Under the pieces are notes generated by a model. That model was not told the origin of the DNA and did no database searches. It worked only from the letters and a program-made list of their open reading frames with translations. The translations under genes were made by a program, and so were the position numbers. A DNA stretch of 64,000 nucleotides from Bacillus thermotolerans (GTDB lineage: Bacteria > Bacillota > Bacilli > Bacillales > Domibacillaceae), in the NCBI RefSeq assembly GCF_000812025.2, contig NZ_JWJE02000010.1, forward strand, positions 1-64,000. Reading direction: 5' to 3'. Below, piece by piece: positions 8,680 through 17,249 of this stretch (its first letter is position 1; the number at the start of each line of letters is the position of its first letter).

Positions 8680-9399
8680 TTATTCACCTAAGTCGACATT
8701 ATGATACACTTGCTGAACATCTTCTAAGTCTTCGAGCGCATCAATCATTTTCTCAAATTGCTCTTGATCCTCTGAAGATAAAGTCACGTCGCTCTGTGCA
8801 AGCATGGTTAATTCCGCAACTGTAAAATCGGTCACTCCTGCATTTCTGAATGCTTCCTGCACCGCGTGGAATTGATCAGGCTCCGCGTATACAATCACCG
8901 CCTCATCCTCTGCTATCACATCACGAGCATCTACATCTGCTTCCATCAAAATTTCCAATGCTTCTTCTTCTGTTTTTCCTTCTACACCAATAACAGCAGT
9001 CGCATCAAACATATAAGCAACAGAGCCGCTTACCCCCATGTTGCCGCCATTTTTGCCAAAAGCAGCCCGCACTTCCGAAGCGGTACGGTTTACATTGTTT
9101 GTTAAAGCGTCTACGATCACCATAGAACCGCTTGGCCCGAAACCCTCGTACCGAAGCTCATCATAGTTCTCTTCAGAGCCGCCCTTCGCTTTTTCAATCG
9201 CACGGTCAATAATATGCTTTGGTACATTGTAGGTTTTTGCCCGTTCTAATACAAACTTCAGCGCCTGATTCGAGTCTGGATCCGGCTCCCCTTGCTTTGC
9301 CGCTACATAAATTTCTCTTCCGAACTTCGCATAAATGCGGCTCGTGTTCTTGTCTTTCGCCGCTTTCTTTTCTTTAATGTTGTTCCATTTCCGTCCCAT
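8680..9399 (-). CDS. yeeI: YebC/PmpR family protein of the YeeI (YebC2) type
   Basis: 239 residues. The start [20 protein letters not shown], the [15 protein letters not shown] segment and the closing [13 protein letters not shown] are characteristic of B. subtilis YeeI rather than of YrbC. YebC-family proteins were long called transcription regulators. The YeeI/YebC2 branch is now known as a ribosome-associated factor that relieves stalling on proline-rich stretches, which is family knowledge and not visible here. ATG 9399 is chosen over GTG 9408 because it matches the conserved N-terminus. The gene is monocistronic, with its own promoter and terminator. Confidence 0.93.
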   Translation of the reverse strand: MGRKWNNIKEKKAAKDKNTSRIYAKFGREIYVAAKQGEPDPDSNQALKFVLERAKTYNVPKHIIDRAIEKAKGGSEENYDELRYEGFGPSGSMVIVDALTNNVNRTASEVRAAFGKNGGNMGVSGSVAYMFDATAVIGVEGKTEEEALEILMEADVDARDVIAEDEAVIVYAEPDQFHAVQEAFRNAGVTDFTVAELTMLAQSDVTLSSEDQEQFEKMIDALEDLEDVQQVYHNVDLGE

Positions 9400-9486
9400 T
9401 TTGCACACTCTCTTTCTATAGTTAACTCTTTCTATAACTTGTATCTATGAAAACTTTCTCGTGCTACCGGTTGATATGCCATGTAT

Positions 9487-9515
9487 ATTATAACTCAATT
9501 CTGGCGTAATTTAAA
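9487..9515 (-). promoter_or_regulatory. Sigma-A promoter of yebC2
   Basis: On the minus strand, TTTAAA (9515-9510), 17-bp spacer, perfect TATAAT (9492-9487), about 90 nt before the start codon. Confidence 0.6.
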
Positions 9516-9547
9516 AGATTGCTTCCTGAAAAAGCCATTTAATGGAT

Positions 9548-9592
9548 AAAAAAAGCAGAAGCAAACTATCATTCATTTGCTGCTCTTCTTAT
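9548..9592 (-). terminator. Probable terminator of the cupin gene
   Basis: On the minus strand, AGCAGCAAA pairs imperfectly (bulged) with TTTGCTTCTGCT, followed by seven T residues. Confidence 0.5.
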
Positions 9593-10092
9593 GAGTACCA
9601 TACTTCTAAAAGAGGTCCGCTGTCTCCATAGACAGGGTCCGTTCCTGGAAGAGGAACAGCTGGAATCTCCTGCTCCGCTTGCTTATAGTCCTCCGGGCTG
9701 CTCTTCCTCATATTAAAAGAGCTTCCATTTGGGTATGCACCGATCACTTGAAAGTCCTCACTCGCCGCTTCGTTCTTATGGCCTGTGCCTGCTGGAAGCA
9801 CGAGCACATCTCCTGCGCGGATGCTCAGCTTCTGCCCTTCTTCTCCTCCAATCAAGATATCAGCTTTTCCACTCTTAACTCCAAGCACCTCATGAGTATT
9901 GCTGTGATAATGATGATAGCTGAGTACCCCGCCTGTCCAGCTATTCGACCATTGATGGCGCTGAAATGTTCTTTCTATTTCTTCTGTCTGACCAGCAAAT
10001 ACTCCGTCATAGACAAGAACAGGGAGCACTTCATTATTAGGAATGAGGCCGCTTCTCTTCAATTGGAGCGTTTGAGCTTTTAATTTCGCCAT
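9589..10092 (-). CDS. yjlB: Cupin-domain protein, YjlB-like
   Basis: 167 residues, one cupin barrel. Motif 1 is visible as YHHYHSNTHEVLGVKSGKA (two metal-type histidines plus Glu), and the second motif as DVLVLPAGTGHKN. It resembles B. subtilis YjlB, of unknown biochemical role; metal-dependent chemistry or sugar binding are both possible. ATG 10092 is chosen because GGGAGGGGG precedes it, whereas the frame opens at 10113 in front of that site. Only 24 nt separate it from the metallopeptidase gene upstream, so the two are probably co-transcribed. Confidence 0.8.
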   Translation of the reverse strand: MAKLKAQTLQLKRSGLIPNNEVLPVLVYDGVFAGQTEEIERTFQRHQWSNSWTGGVLSYHHYHSNTHEVLGVKSGKADILIGGEEGQKLSIRAGDVLVLPAGTGHKNEAASEDFQVIGAYPNGSSFNMRKSSPEDYKQAEQEIPAVPLPGTDPVYGDSGPLLEVWYS

Positions 10093-10116
10093 GTAACCCC
10101 CTCCCTTTTTCACTGT

Positions 10117-10962
10117 TTACAAATCGGCAGCGTTAAAGGTGTCGCCTCCCTCTATCGTACCGTTTTCAAACCCTTTATAGAACCAGCGTTTCCGCTGCTC
10201 GGACGTTCCGTGTGTAAAACTTTCAGGGACTACATATCCTCTCGCCTGTTTTTGCAGCGTATCATCACCAATTGCATTGGCCGCATTTAGTGCTTCCTCA
10301 ATATCGCCTTCCTCTAGATACCCCATGCCCTGTGCATGATGAGCCCATACGCCTGCGTAATAATCCGCTTGAAGTTCAAAGCGGACAAGGTACTTATTGA
10401 ACTGCGCTTCACTCATTTGCTGGCGGAGCGGCATGACCTGCTGGGTAGTCCCTAGCAAGGTCTGCACGTGATGGCCGACCTCATGGGCTACAACGTAGGC
10501 CATCGCAAAGTCACCGGGAGCCTGGAAACGCTGCTGTAATTCATTATAAAAGCTTAAATCAATATACAGCTTCTGATCACCCGGGCAATAAAAGGGACCG
10601 ACAGACGCGCTCGACACCCCGCAGGCCGACTGTACGCTCCCCGTGAATAGCACAAGTGTAGGCTCTTCATAGGTCATGCCTCGTTGGCGAAAGATTTCTG
10701 ACCACACCTCTTCCGTATCAGCAAGCACAACAGAGACAAAATCAGCCAGTTCCTCTTCCTGCTCTGATCCCTGATAGGAGACAGACGAATTGTCGTTCAC
10801 AGGCTGAGAAGTTTCATTCATGAGAATGGATGGATCGCCTCCGAGGAAGGTAAAAAGCAGTATGAGAATCAAGCCGCCAATTCCCCCGCCAACAACCGTC
10901 TTCCCTCCCATTCCCCGCCGGTCTTCTACGTTCGAACTCCTTCTTCTACCTTGCCATTTCAT
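10117..10962 (-). CDS. Neutral zinc metallopeptidase, YpfJ family
   Basis: 281 residues. The zinc-binding HEVGHH motif lies near residues 160-165, with a downstream FELQADYYAG segment supplying the third ligand and a family-typical CGVSSASVGPFYCPGDQKLY stretch. One hydrophobic segment near residues 22-41 makes it a membrane-anchored protein with an extracytoplasmic catalytic domain. ATG 10962 is chosen because AGAGGAGG sits 7 nt upstream; the in-frame GTG 10968 is too close to it. Substrates of this family are not known. Confidence 0.88.
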   Translation of the reverse strand: MKWQGRRRSSNVEDRRGMGGKTVVGGGIGGLILILLFTFLGGDPSILMNETSQPVNDNSSVSYQGSEQEEELADFVSVVLADTEEVWSEIFRQRGMTYEEPTLVLFTGSVQSACGVSSASVGPFYCPGDQKLYIDLSFYNELQQRFQAPGDFAMAYVVAHEVGHHVQTLLGTTQQVMPLRQQMSEAQFNKYLVRFELQADYYAGVWAHHAQGMGYLEEGDIEEALNAANAIGDDTLQKQARGYVVPESFTHGTSEQRKRWFYKGFENGTIEGGDTFNAADL

Positions 10963-11050
10963 TGCCACGCCTCCTCTGAACTACATTCCGAAAAAAATTC
11001 ATTATTACTGTTATACCCAAGAAACCAACCGACAATCAGCCCGGCGGGTT

Positions 11051-11107
11051 GCTTTCGTGCTTTAAAGGGGCGGGGGTCTGACCCCCGCCCCTTTAAAGCA
11101 CGAAAGC
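11051..11107. repeat. 57-bp near-perfect palindrome with GGGGGTCTGACCCCC centre
   Basis: Two 28-nt arms (11051-11078 and 11080-11107) are exact reverse complements around one base. The core GGGGGTCTGACCCCC looks like REP-type palindromes mobilised by Y1 (RAYT) transposases, but no such transposase is in the window. The right arm shares CGAAAGC with the left arm of the next hairpin, so the two RNA structures compete. Confidence 0.75.
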
Positions 11108-11147
11108 CGCTTCAAGCCAGGAATAACTGGCTTTGAAGCGGCTTTCG
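11101..11147 (-). terminator. Hairpin downstream of the HyuB-like gene
   Basis: A 20-nt arm (11101-11120) pairs with 11127-11147 with one bulge around the loop GAATAA. It sits 9 nt after the minus-strand stop codon. No long T run follows, but the overlapping 57-bp palindrome adds further structure. Confidence 0.6.
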
Positions 11148-11155
11148 GTCAATTG

Positions 11156-13117
11156 TTACGTCCAGTAAGCAAGGGATCGTTTCTTCATCATTTCACGGTT
11201 CTGTTCTGTTGTCTTTGGCAAGCCAGTGTTCGTAACCTGATCGATAATAACGCCGTATCGGCGGATCAGGTCGAGCTGGTCAATTTCACCGTTCCGGTAT
11301 CTTTCAACCACATTGTGAATATCCTCTTCCAGCCAGCCGATGCGCGCCTGGCGAATGAATTGCCGCTCGGCCTTTGTTGCTTCTTCATCGATTTCAAACA
11401 AATCAATTTCTCTATCAATCTCGCGAATCACCACGCCGTAGTCCTTCTTTGCTCGCTCAATGGAGACATACTCATCAATGACATCCTCAAGCACAGCCTG
11501 CGGGTCACGATCCAAAGGATCACCCAGCCCGCCGCCGCCTGCCGACGGCCGTGTAAAGGTGTCGCCTTTCTTTACCTTTACATTAGAGAAAATCGTACCT
11601 AAAAATTGTCCGTCTTCTTTATCTTTATTGAGCCAAGCCCCGTGCGGCGTAGATGGAAGCCCGCCGAAAATGCCCCAGGTTACCGAGCGGGAACGGTCGC
11701 AGCAATAAGACATCACCGTATCATTGGAATCTGTTAATATACCGCCCTTTTCTACCCCGCAACCGCCGCGGAATTGTCCCGGACCTGCAGAGTCTGTTAC
11801 AATTTCATGCTTCGTTGTAATAACCGGAGATAACCTCTCCTGGCCCTCACAAGGCTGAATGCTGAGGCCTACGCCAAATACTGGAGATAAAGCATTCGCA
11901 CCGTCACGCTCATGACGCCCGCCATGCCCGCCAGCCATCCAATCGTACCACATAAAGTAATTATTGTAGCCGGAACGCTGATCCCAGCCGCCAATCAACA
12001 AATACTCCAGGTTAAAGGAACAAGCTAACGCACGTTCAGGCATAATGTGTGACCATAATTCAAAGCAAGCATTCATGATTTTTTCATAAGCCCCCGAACA
12101 GAATCCAGTGACGGCTACAGGCCAAGGGGCATTAACGACTGAATCCTCAGGCAGCTCGACATGCACAGCTCGATAGAAGCCCGAATTCAATGGAATATCC
12201 GGGAAAAAAGTCTTTGTTCCTGCGTATGCAGCAGACATGGAAGAGCCAAAGGCTGAGTTTAAGAAACATCCGATGTACTTGTGCGAGCCTGACAAATCAT
12301 AAAAGATTTCCTCTCCCTTGATCGTCATTTTCACCTTAATCGGAATCAGGCCATCGCCTTCCTCCGGATCCATATCAATATAATCCGTTGTTTCCCACTC
12401 TCCATCCGGAAGAGCCGCTACCTTTGCTCTTGTCAGCCTCTCTACATAATCCTGTACTTCTGCGAAGGCAGTTAAAATCGTATCAAGACCATACTTTTCG
12501 ATTAACGCAATCAGCTGTGTCTCCCCTGTTTTCGTTGCTTCTGCCTGAGATCGCAGGTCACCAAGCCGCTCTTCCGGTACACGCATATTAGCGACAAGAA
12601 CATTAGCGACATCCTTCAAGTACTCCCCTTTGCTCCAAATCCGCACCGGAGGGATTCTCATTCCCTCACCATAATGATCTTTAGAATTAACATCAAATGA
12701 TCCCGGTACCGATCCACCCATATCTGCCCAGTGGCCATTCACCTGCATGAAGGCAATTAACTGACCATCGTAAAACACAGGACGGATAATCCGTGTATCG
12801 TTAAAATGCGTTCCCCCCCGGTAAGGGTCGTTAATGATAAAAACATCTCCAGGATGAATATCATCGCCAAAATCCTCAATAACAGCCTTCGCTGTTAAAT
12901 GAAGGGTGCCAACGTGAACGGAAATATCCTGCGTGCCTTGCATAACCGTATTTCCGTTAGCATCACATAAGGCGGAGCTAAAATCCCGATTATAAATAAC
13001 GAAAGAATAACATGTTCGAAGCACTTGCTCAGACATTTGGTCTACTAAGTTAACAAACCCGTTTTTCAACACTTCAAATGTAACTGGATCTAATTGGCTT
13101 TCAAATACCTTACTCAT
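11156..13117 (-). CDS. Hydantoinase B / oxoprolinase family subunit (HyuB-like)
   Basis: 653 residues, covering the full HyuB domain. Family-typical segments are DPVTFEVLKNGF at the N-terminus, RDFSSALCDANG, HVGTLHLT, DVFIINDPYRGGTHFND and QVNGHWADMGGSVPGSF. A C-terminal GGGGLGDPLDRDP-type segment is also present. In this superfamily HyuA-type and HyuB-type subunits form ATP-dependent enzymes that open cyclic amides (N-methylhydantoinase, 5-oxoprolinase, caprolactamase) or carboxylate ketones (acetone and acetophenone carboxylases). It lies 14 nt after the HyuA-like gene, at the end of a five-gene sigma-54 unit. The substrate is undetermined. Confidence 0.9.
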   Translation of the reverse strand: MSKVFESQLDPVTFEVLKNGFVNLVDQMSEQVLRTCYSFVIYNRDFSSALCDANGNTVMQGTQDISVHVGTLHLTAKAVIEDFGDDIHPGDVFIINDPYRGGTHFNDTRIIRPVFYDGQLIAFMQVNGHWADMGGSVPGSFDVNSKDHYGEGMRIPPVRIWSKGEYLKDVANVLVANMRVPEERLGDLRSQAEATKTGETQLIALIEKYGLDTILTAFAEVQDYVERLTRAKVAALPDGEWETTDYIDMDPEEGDGLIPIKVKMTIKGEEIFYDLSGSHKYIGCFLNSAFGSSMSAAYAGTKTFFPDIPLNSGFYRAVHVELPEDSVVNAPWPVAVTGFCSGAYEKIMNACFELWSHIMPERALACSFNLEYLLIGGWDQRSGYNNYFMWYDWMAGGHGGRHERDGANALSPVFGVGLSIQPCEGQERLSPVITTKHEIVTDSAGPGQFRGGCGVEKGGILTDSNDTVMSYCCDRSRSVTWGIFGGLPSTPHGAWLNKDKEDGQFLGTIFSNVKVKKGDTFTRPSAGGGGLGDPLDRDPQAVLEDVIDEYVSIERAKKDYGVVIREIDREIDLFEIDEEATKAERQFIRQARIGWLEEDIHNVVERYRNGEIDQLDLIRRYGVIIDQVTNTGLPKTTEQNREMMKKRSLAYWT

Positions 13118-13131
13118 TTCCCCACCCCTTC

Positions 13132-15222
13132 TTAATTCATTAAAGTTGAAATGGTGCTAGCTGCTTCTCGCTCGTCTTCTCCCTTTCCTTTTACAAACGA
13201 CATAATAATATTTCTATATTCATCTACTTTAGCTGTACAGCCAGGAGGCACGACGATAGTAGAATCCAATTGATCAATAATTGCCGGACCAGCAAACTCA
13301 GATAGCACAGGAATTTTTGTCCGGTCGTATACAGCTGTTTCAACGAAGCCGCCCGACTCCTCAAAATAAACGTCACGAGTTTCCTTTAACGCTTCTTCTA
13401 ATGTGCCTGAAGGCTCTTCTTTATTAAATTCCGGCTTTCTCACCGTTCCAACCGCCTCAACGCGAAGGCCATAAATCTCAATGCCTTTTTCATTGTCTCT
13501 AAAGGCAAACTCTCTCTCATGCTCTTGATGGAAACGCTCCACTGCATTTTCGAGTGAATGAAGCGGACGGTCCACCGTTACAGAAAGCGTTCGCCATTGA
13601 CCCACATAGCGCATATCAACATAACGAATTAAATTCATGTTCTCTGGAGCAATGCCTTCTTCTTCAAGCAGGCTGATCGCTTCTTTCTCCATCTCAACGA
13701 ATTCCTGCTCCAGCTCTTCTTTCTTAATGCTGCCTGCGTCGGCCAAGAAGGTCTTCGTTACATCGTGGCGTACATCAACAAGCAAGCACCCCATCGCTGC
13801 TGCTACCCCTGGGTGAGCCGGGATAATCACATTTGGGATTTCCATCTCTTTAGCCAGCTCGGCTCCATGGAGTGCACCGGCACCTCCGAAGGCAACAAGA
13901 GCAAAGTCACGCGGGTCGTATCCTCTACGAACAGAGATTAACCGCAGAGCATCGCACATATTGGCGTTCGCTACTTTAATGATGGCGTCGGCTGCTTCAT
14001 GCACGTTGTAATTCAGCTTAGAAGCCACCGTATTTTCAATCGCTTTCATAGATGCCTCTTTATCAAGGGTCATTTGGCCATCTAGAAGGCTTGTCCCTAG
14101 CCGGCCAAGCACGAGGTTAGCATCCGTATTCGTCGGCTCAGTACCACCTAGCTTATAACATGCAGGCCCAGGCACAGCTCCTGCACTCTGCGGTCCATTT
14201 CTGAGGGACCCTCCCTCATCAATCCAAGACAAACTTCCGCCGCCTGCTCCAATCGTCAAAATTTCGATGCTCGGAAAACCAATTGGATAGCCGTATTCAA
14301 TGTACCAATCTTTCGTAATACGCAAATCGTTATCATACATGAGCGAAATATCAGTGCTAGTTCCGCCCATATCAAGGCCAATCGCATTCTTAAATCCACA
14401 CATATTCGCAATATATTTACTTGCTATAGCTCCCGCAGCGATTCCGGAGCTAGCGAGACGGGCTGCATAGCGCGGAACGGTTTCAGAGGTCATCACCCCT
14501 CCACCTGAATGAAGAACAAGGATATCGCCTTGATAGCCAATCTCCTTCATTTCTCCTTCAAGCACCTGAATATATTTGCTTACAATCGGTCCAAGCACAG
14601 CATTCACGATCGTAGTGCTCATTCGCTCATGTTCAAAAATCTCCGGCAGCGTTTCAGAGGAGGTACATATGTACACATCCGGCATTTCTTCTTTTAAAAT
14701 TTCCTTTACTCGTCTTTCATTCTTGCCATTTACATAAGCGTTCATAAAGCAGATCGCAATAGACTCTACCTGGCGTCTTTTTAAAACTCTCGCCAGCTCC
14801 CGTACTTCCGCTTCATTTACCTCTTCTAGAATTTCTCCTGAATAATCAACTCGCTCTGTCACTTCGAAGCGGTCGCGGCGCTTAATATAAGGCTCTGCTA
14901 CATCATTGTAGGCATCCCACAAGTCCAGCTTTGTTCCTCGTCGGATTTCTGTTACATCACGGAATCCCTTTGTTGTAACAAGCGCGGCTTTTGGCAGCTT
15001 TCGTTCAATCAATGCATTCGTTCCCACCGTTGTTCCATGTGAAAACATTGTAATTTGATCGCCTGTCAGCTTGGCCTTAGCGATGCCATCTAGCATCCCT
15101 TTCTCTGGATTGGATGGTGTAGAAGATGTTTTTGTTACATAGATACTTCCTGTTTCCTCATCAAATACAAACACATCTGTAAATGTTCCCCCAACGTCGA
15201 CAGCTACACGGTATTTACTCAC
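13132..15222 (-). CDS. Hydantoinase A / oxoprolinase family ATP-dependent subunit (HyuA-like)
   Basis: 696 residues. Actin-like ATPase features are DVGGTFTDVFVFDEETG (residues 8-24), HGTTVGTNALIERK (around 63-76) and GLDMGGTSTDISLM (around 280). The C-terminal region has GGAGALHGAELA and VRHDVTKTF. HyuA-type subunits bind and hydrolyse ATP to activate the cyclic amide or ketone substrate of the HyuA/HyuB complex. Start GTG 15222 has GGAGGGG 5 nt before it. A 146-nt gap with a weak hairpin separates it from the PxpC-like gene. Confidence 0.9.
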   Translation of the reverse strand: MSKYRVAVDVGGTFTDVFVFDEETGSIYVTKTSSTPSNPEKGMLDGIAKAKLTGDQITMFSHGTTVGTNALIERKLPKAALVTTKGFRDVTEIRRGTKLDLWDAYNDVAEPYIKRRDRFEVTERVDYSGEILEEVNEAEVRELARVLKRRQVESIAICFMNAYVNGKNERRVKEILKEEMPDVYICTSSETLPEIFEHERMSTTIVNAVLGPIVSKYIQVLEGEMKEIGYQGDILVLHSGGGVMTSETVPRYAARLASSGIAAGAIASKYIANMCGFKNAIGLDMGGTSTDISLMYDNDLRITKDWYIEYGYPIGFPSIEILTIGAGGGSLSWIDEGGSLRNGPQSAGAVPGPACYKLGGTEPTNTDANLVLGRLGTSLLDGQMTLDKEASMKAIENTVASKLNYNVHEAADAIIKVANANMCDALRLISVRRGYDPRDFALVAFGGAGALHGAELAKEMEIPNVIIPAHPGVAAAMGCLLVDVRHDVTKTFLADAGSIKKEELEQEFVEMEKEAISLLEEEGIAPENMNLIRYVDMRYVGQWRTLSVTVDRPLHSLENAVERFHQEHEREFAFRDNEKGIEIYGLRVEAVGTVRKPEFNKEEPSGTLEEALKETRDVYFEESGGFVETAVYDRTKIPVLSEFAGPAIIDQLDSTIVVPPGCTAKVDEYRNIIMSFVKGKGEDEREAASTISTLMN

Positions 15223-15368
15223 TTGATCCCCTCCGTTTTTATATAAATGAATTTCATCACTTCGCCAAACGCTTGTTATGTTAACCCTTATATTTGTCCA
15301 AGCCTCACCCCCTTCAACTAGATGGAATATTCTTAATTTTTATCCAACAGCAAGCCTGCTATAGGTGA

Positions 15369-16349
15369 TCAAGCTTGCTGCATAGCTGCTTTTACCTTCT
15401 CGATCAACTGTTCCTTCTCTCTTCTCAGCTGAAAAGCTTTTTCTACCGTTACTGCATGAAAACGAACGGTCGTCTGCGGTCTTGCCTGAGCTAACAAGCT
15501 AATATCCGAGCTGACCATAGCGCCTGTCGTGACAAATCCCCCGCCTCCGGTTCCATCATTCAGCAAAACAATCAATTCCTCTTCATTCGGTACAATCACC
15601 CCACCGATGGGGTAAGGAATATCAACAATGTTGCCTGGATTGCTCCCTGATCCAAAAGGAGCTGCCTCTGTCTTATAACGAACTTTGCCTCCGCGAAGCC
15701 GATAAGCTACCCGGTTGGATTGTGTATGAACCGTCCACTCTTCATTGAGCATGCCGATTAACCCTTCATCGCTGATGCTTTCACTAGAAATGCCTAATAC
15801 AATATGAAGGTCTAATTCCTTCCGAAAAACAGGCTTTACTTCTTCTAATATACTGTTGCTGATTTGTCTGAGAGCACCTGGCAGCGGTTCCTTCACTGGA
15901 ATACAATCGCCCTCTAGCAATGCTCTGCCGAGTACACCTGGAAAGCCGCTAGCGACACACATGGAACGGCTGCCTAGAATTTCAGGTGTATCAAGACCTC
16001 CCGATATGGTCAAATAAGCAAAAACACCATTCTTTATTTCTCCTATTTCAAGTACGTCTCCTAGGGAAACAGCAACGGGTTCATAAAACGGCAAGTCCTC
16101 TCCATTTAACAATGCTTTTGCGGGTGCTCCTGTTAAAGCAATCACAGTCGCTTTTTGAAATTCTATAACAGGCCCCTGAAGCATGATTTCCAATCCAGCG
16201 TAATGAGACGGATTTCCAAGCAATGCATTTCCCAATAAAAAGGAGTACCTATCTGCTGCACCTGATGGGGGAACTCCCATATGATAGTGACCAAAGCGGC
16301 CGGTGTCCTGGATCGTTGTCCTTAATCCTGGCTGGTGTATGTATAGCAC
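15369..16349 (-). CDS. PxpC/KipA-like biotin-dependent carboxyltransferase-family subunit
   Basis: 326 residues, one AHS2 domain. Motifs are PGLRTTIQDTGRFGHYHMGV at the N-terminus, GAADRYSFLLGNALLGN, and GSGSNPGNIVDIPYPIGGVI with GGGGFVTTGA near the C-terminus. With PxpB this domain forms part of urea carboxylase, allophanate-type enzymes and the PxpABC 5-oxoprolinase. The gene starts 2 nt after the PxpB-like stop. No pxpA (LamB/YcsF) gene accompanies it, which argues against an ordinary PxpABC oxoprolinase. Confidence 0.88.
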   Translation of the reverse strand: MLYIHQPGLRTTIQDTGRFGHYHMGVPPSGAADRYSFLLGNALLGNPSHYAGLEIMLQGPVIEFQKATVIALTGAPAKALLNGEDLPFYEPVAVSLGDVLEIGEIKNGVFAYLTISGGLDTPEILGSRSMCVASGFPGVLGRALLEGDCIPVKEPLPGALRQISNSILEEVKPVFRKELDLHIVLGISSESISDEGLIGMLNEEWTVHTQSNRVAYRLRGGKVRYKTEAAPFGSGSNPGNIVDIPYPIGGVIVPNEEELIVLLNDGTGGGGFVTTGAMVSSDISLLAQARPQTTVRFHAVTVEKAFQLRREKEQLIEKVKAAMQQA

Positions 16350-16351
16350 GA

Positions 16352-17236
16352 TTAAAACCCCTCCATCAGCTGTTGAATATACTTGCTGCCTTCTTCTTCA
16401 TACCGTTCTGCGGAAAACTGGATTGGCTTGACTTTATAGGTATACGTGCGTTTGCTCACTTCTTCTCGAATATTGTGATACTCTGCCTCTGTAACGGGTC
16501 GATACTTCCACAAGTCTCCAGGCTTGGCTAGAAAGAACGTATCTCGGAAAATAGATAAGCTTTGATTCGGGTCATACACCGGAACAGCTGATAGGCCAAT
16601 TAACTGATAGCTTCCGGTTGACTCTGTCGGATACACCACTGTAAAAGCTCCGCCTACGCCAACCGCTTCACTTGGTGTATAGGCGCGAGGACTTTTATAT
16701 TTCGGGGCTTGAATAATTCGATGATCAGGAATACCAATGGGGAATCCCCATGCATTGCCCGGCTTAAATCCAAGCGATGTAATAAAATAAGGGACAGATG
16801 AATGAGCCTGAATGAATGCATCGCTGCTTTCGAAACCATTTAACTGCATCACATAGCTGAAGTCATGCCCCTTTGCCTCTGGCTGCAGGTGTTCATACCT
16901 CTCGGCCGTTTTTCTAGTCACCGCATCATCGTACCAAACCGGGATTTCAATCATCCGGCTGCTGAAGGTTAATTCCGAGCGGTCATTTTTTTGCCGGTCG
17001 ACTTCCTGCAAGTATTCCAGTAAATGATGCGGGGAGATCACATTTGGGTCATAACGAATCAAATAAGAGGTATTGCTCGGGTAAATCTCTATTAATCCTG
17101 GAATATCCCGTTTTCTGAGCTCATTTGTAACCGTTATGACCTTAAACGTACTCTCTATTCTCATTTCTTTCGATAGCTCTGCATAAATGTATTCATCACC
17201 GCAAAAATCAAATCTTGTCTCTGAAAAAACTAACAT
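16352..17236 (-). CDS. PxpB/KipI-like subunit (AHS1 domain)
   Basis: 294 residues, about 50 more than KipI. The AHS1 domain is visible from GFKPGNAWGFPIG through GGAFTVVYPTESTGSYQLIG. The extra length is an N-terminal stretch ending before IEIPVWYDDA plus a C-terminal tail. It probably forms a complex with the PxpC-like protein encoded immediately downstream. ATG 17236 follows AAGGGAGAGAG. It lies 13 nt after the activator gene, so the activator and enzymes share an mRNA. Confidence 0.86.
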   Translation of the reverse strand: MLVFSETRFDFCGDEYIYAELSKEMRIESTFKVITVTNELRKRDIPGLIEIYPSNTSYLIRYDPNVISPHHLLEYLQEVDRQKNDRSELTFSSRMIEIPVWYDDAVTRKTAERYEHLQPEAKGHDFSYVMQLNGFESSDAFIQAHSSVPYFITSLGFKPGNAWGFPIGIPDHRIIQAPKYKSPRAYTPSEAVGVGGAFTVVYPTESTGSYQLIGLSAVPVYDPNQSLSIFRDTFFLAKPGDLWKYRPVTEAEYHNIREEVSKRTYTYKVKPIQFSAERYEEEGSKYIQQLMEGF

Positions 17237-17249
17237 GGTGCTCTCTCCC

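Noticed and set aside
11156-17236. Calling the unit a 5-oxoprolinase (PxpABC)
   Set aside because: No pxpA-like gene is present, and the HyuAB pair points to other possible substrates.
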